Source: JARRRL01 sp037380725 | GTDB lineage: Bacteria > Pseudomonadota > Gammaproteobacteria > Pseudomonadales > JANQJO01 | Direction of reading: 5' to 3' | Length of the DNA stretch: 6,803 nucleotides | Assembly (NCBI GenBank): GCA_037380725.1 | Contig: JARRRL010000204.1 | Span: forward strand, 1 to 6,803 | Shown: positions 6,434-6,803 of the stretch, in pieces | How the letters are laid out: each line of letters opens with the position of its first letter | How positions within the stretch are numbered: the stretch's first letter is position 1 | The notes under the pieces: model-generated | What the model was told of the DNA's origin: nothing | What the model saw: only the letters and a program-made list of their open reading frames with translations | Database searches by the model: none | Made by a program: the position numbers and the translations under genes

Positions 6434-6695
6434 TTAGGGCAATGCGCTGGCTTTTAAATATTGTTGGGCTTGTTTCAGTCCGCCGAATATTGAAATAAAA
6501 AAATGAATTCCTTGATCTTTGTTGAGGCGCATCCGTTGCACCGCGTATGTCATGGTTTGTGCTCCACGCGTTTGGGGGCTTGAGTTGGGCCGTTGGGTTG
6601 AGGGCTGCGAGGGGTGCGTTTGCTTGGGCGGTGTTTGATGATGAGCTTGTGTTTTGTGTGTTGTTGGTTCTACCCCTGTTTATTATCCAAGGCAT
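6434..6695 (-). pseudogene. Frameshifted, internally deleted remnant of the ankyrin-effector leader gene
   Basis: The minus-strand ATG at 6695-6693 opens a copy of the left ankyrin protein's leader: NNTQNTSSSSNTAQ and ALNPTAQ are shared almost exactly. The beginning is four codons shorter. One extra base near 6579 (C in plus-strand GGGGGCTTGAG) shifts the frame. Read as it stands, the frame runs on to 6324 as 123 codons and overlaps the end of the OTU-like gene. With the base removed, it continues in register as NPQTRGAQTMT...RLNKDQGI, then diverges into GGLKQAQQYLKASALP and stops at 6436-6434 after 86 residues. No ankyrin repeat remains. The new tail may be the gene's original C-terminus joined by deletion. 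The product, if any, would be a bare leader. Confidence 0.72.
6510..6695 (-). repeat. Duplicated effector leader, right copy
   Basis: This is the partner of 797-993, in the same orientation. The core 6559-6666 is about 90% identical to 846-952. A homologous crossover between the copies would remove paralogues A and B and the OTU-like gene together. Confidence 0.85.
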
Positions 6696-6803
6696 TTTTT
6701 CTCCGGTTGTTTTAAACGTCGTCGCGGGAAGTGTGCGGGATACCCGTTTTCATTTTGATGCGTTTTCAGAGTTTATTGTTTCATCGTAGTTTTCTAGGGC
6801 GCA
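6696..6803 (-). promoter_or_regulatory. Upstream region of the leader remnant, with its ribosome site
   Basis: GGAG on the minus strand (plus-strand CTCC, 6701-6704) lies five bases before the ATG of the remnant, so translation may still start there. The sequence around 6716-6730 weakly resembles the ankyrin gene's leader (AACGTCG-type bases near 1030-1040), suggesting that some of the 5' region was duplicated too. No clear promoter hexamers or further genes are seen up to the window edge. Confidence 0.45.

Overview
The window looks like part of an accessory effector island from a host-associated, probably intracellular bacterium. All its recognisable proteins are of the kinds such bacteria use on eukaryotic hosts: an ankyrin-repeat protein, a pair of paralogous helical proteins with a CxxC...HxxC metal-binding motif, and a likely OTU-type cysteine protease (deubiquitinase class). 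No housekeeping gene, rRNA, tRNA or CRISPR array is visible, so the lineage cannot be fixed. Legionellales-like or Chlamydiae-like bacteria would both fit. The coding regions have moderate GC and the non-coding stretches are clearly AT-richer.

Layout. Positions 1-993 (minus strand) hold the first 331 residues of an ankyrin-repeat protein that runs off the left edge. It has a Ser/Thr/Asn/Gln/Pro-rich leader with no acidic residue before position 64, then at least six ankyrin repeats that are almost identical at DNA level. About 1 kb without a convincing gene follows (994-1994). It contains a candidate MITE-like element (1645-1811: near-perfect 20-bp inverted repeats flanked by a 9-bp direct repeat) and a doubtful 46-codon ORF. 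A 20-base assembly gap (1995-2014) then removes the start of the next gene.

On the plus strand three genes follow in a row: paralogue A (2015-3499), paralogue B (3599-5026) and the OTU-like protease (5110-6396). The spacings are 99 and 83 bp and no terminator is visible between them, so they may be co-transcribed. A and B are related over most of their length: an N-terminal CxxC...HxxC motif, a long helical core and a conserved C-terminal block with a Cys...Gly-Arg-Ile motif. I do not recognise the family.

At the right end, on the minus strand, a broken copy of the ankyrin protein's leader reappears (6434-6695). It carries a one-base frameshift and has lost the rest of the gene. The two leaders form same-orientation repeats about 5.5 kb apart that bracket the three plus-strand genes.

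How the genes may work together (inference): the leaders look like type III-type export signals. A possible zinc-binding protein pair beside a ubiquitin-protease-like protein suggests manipulation of host ubiquitin signalling. The ankyrin protein would supply a separate protein-binding activity.
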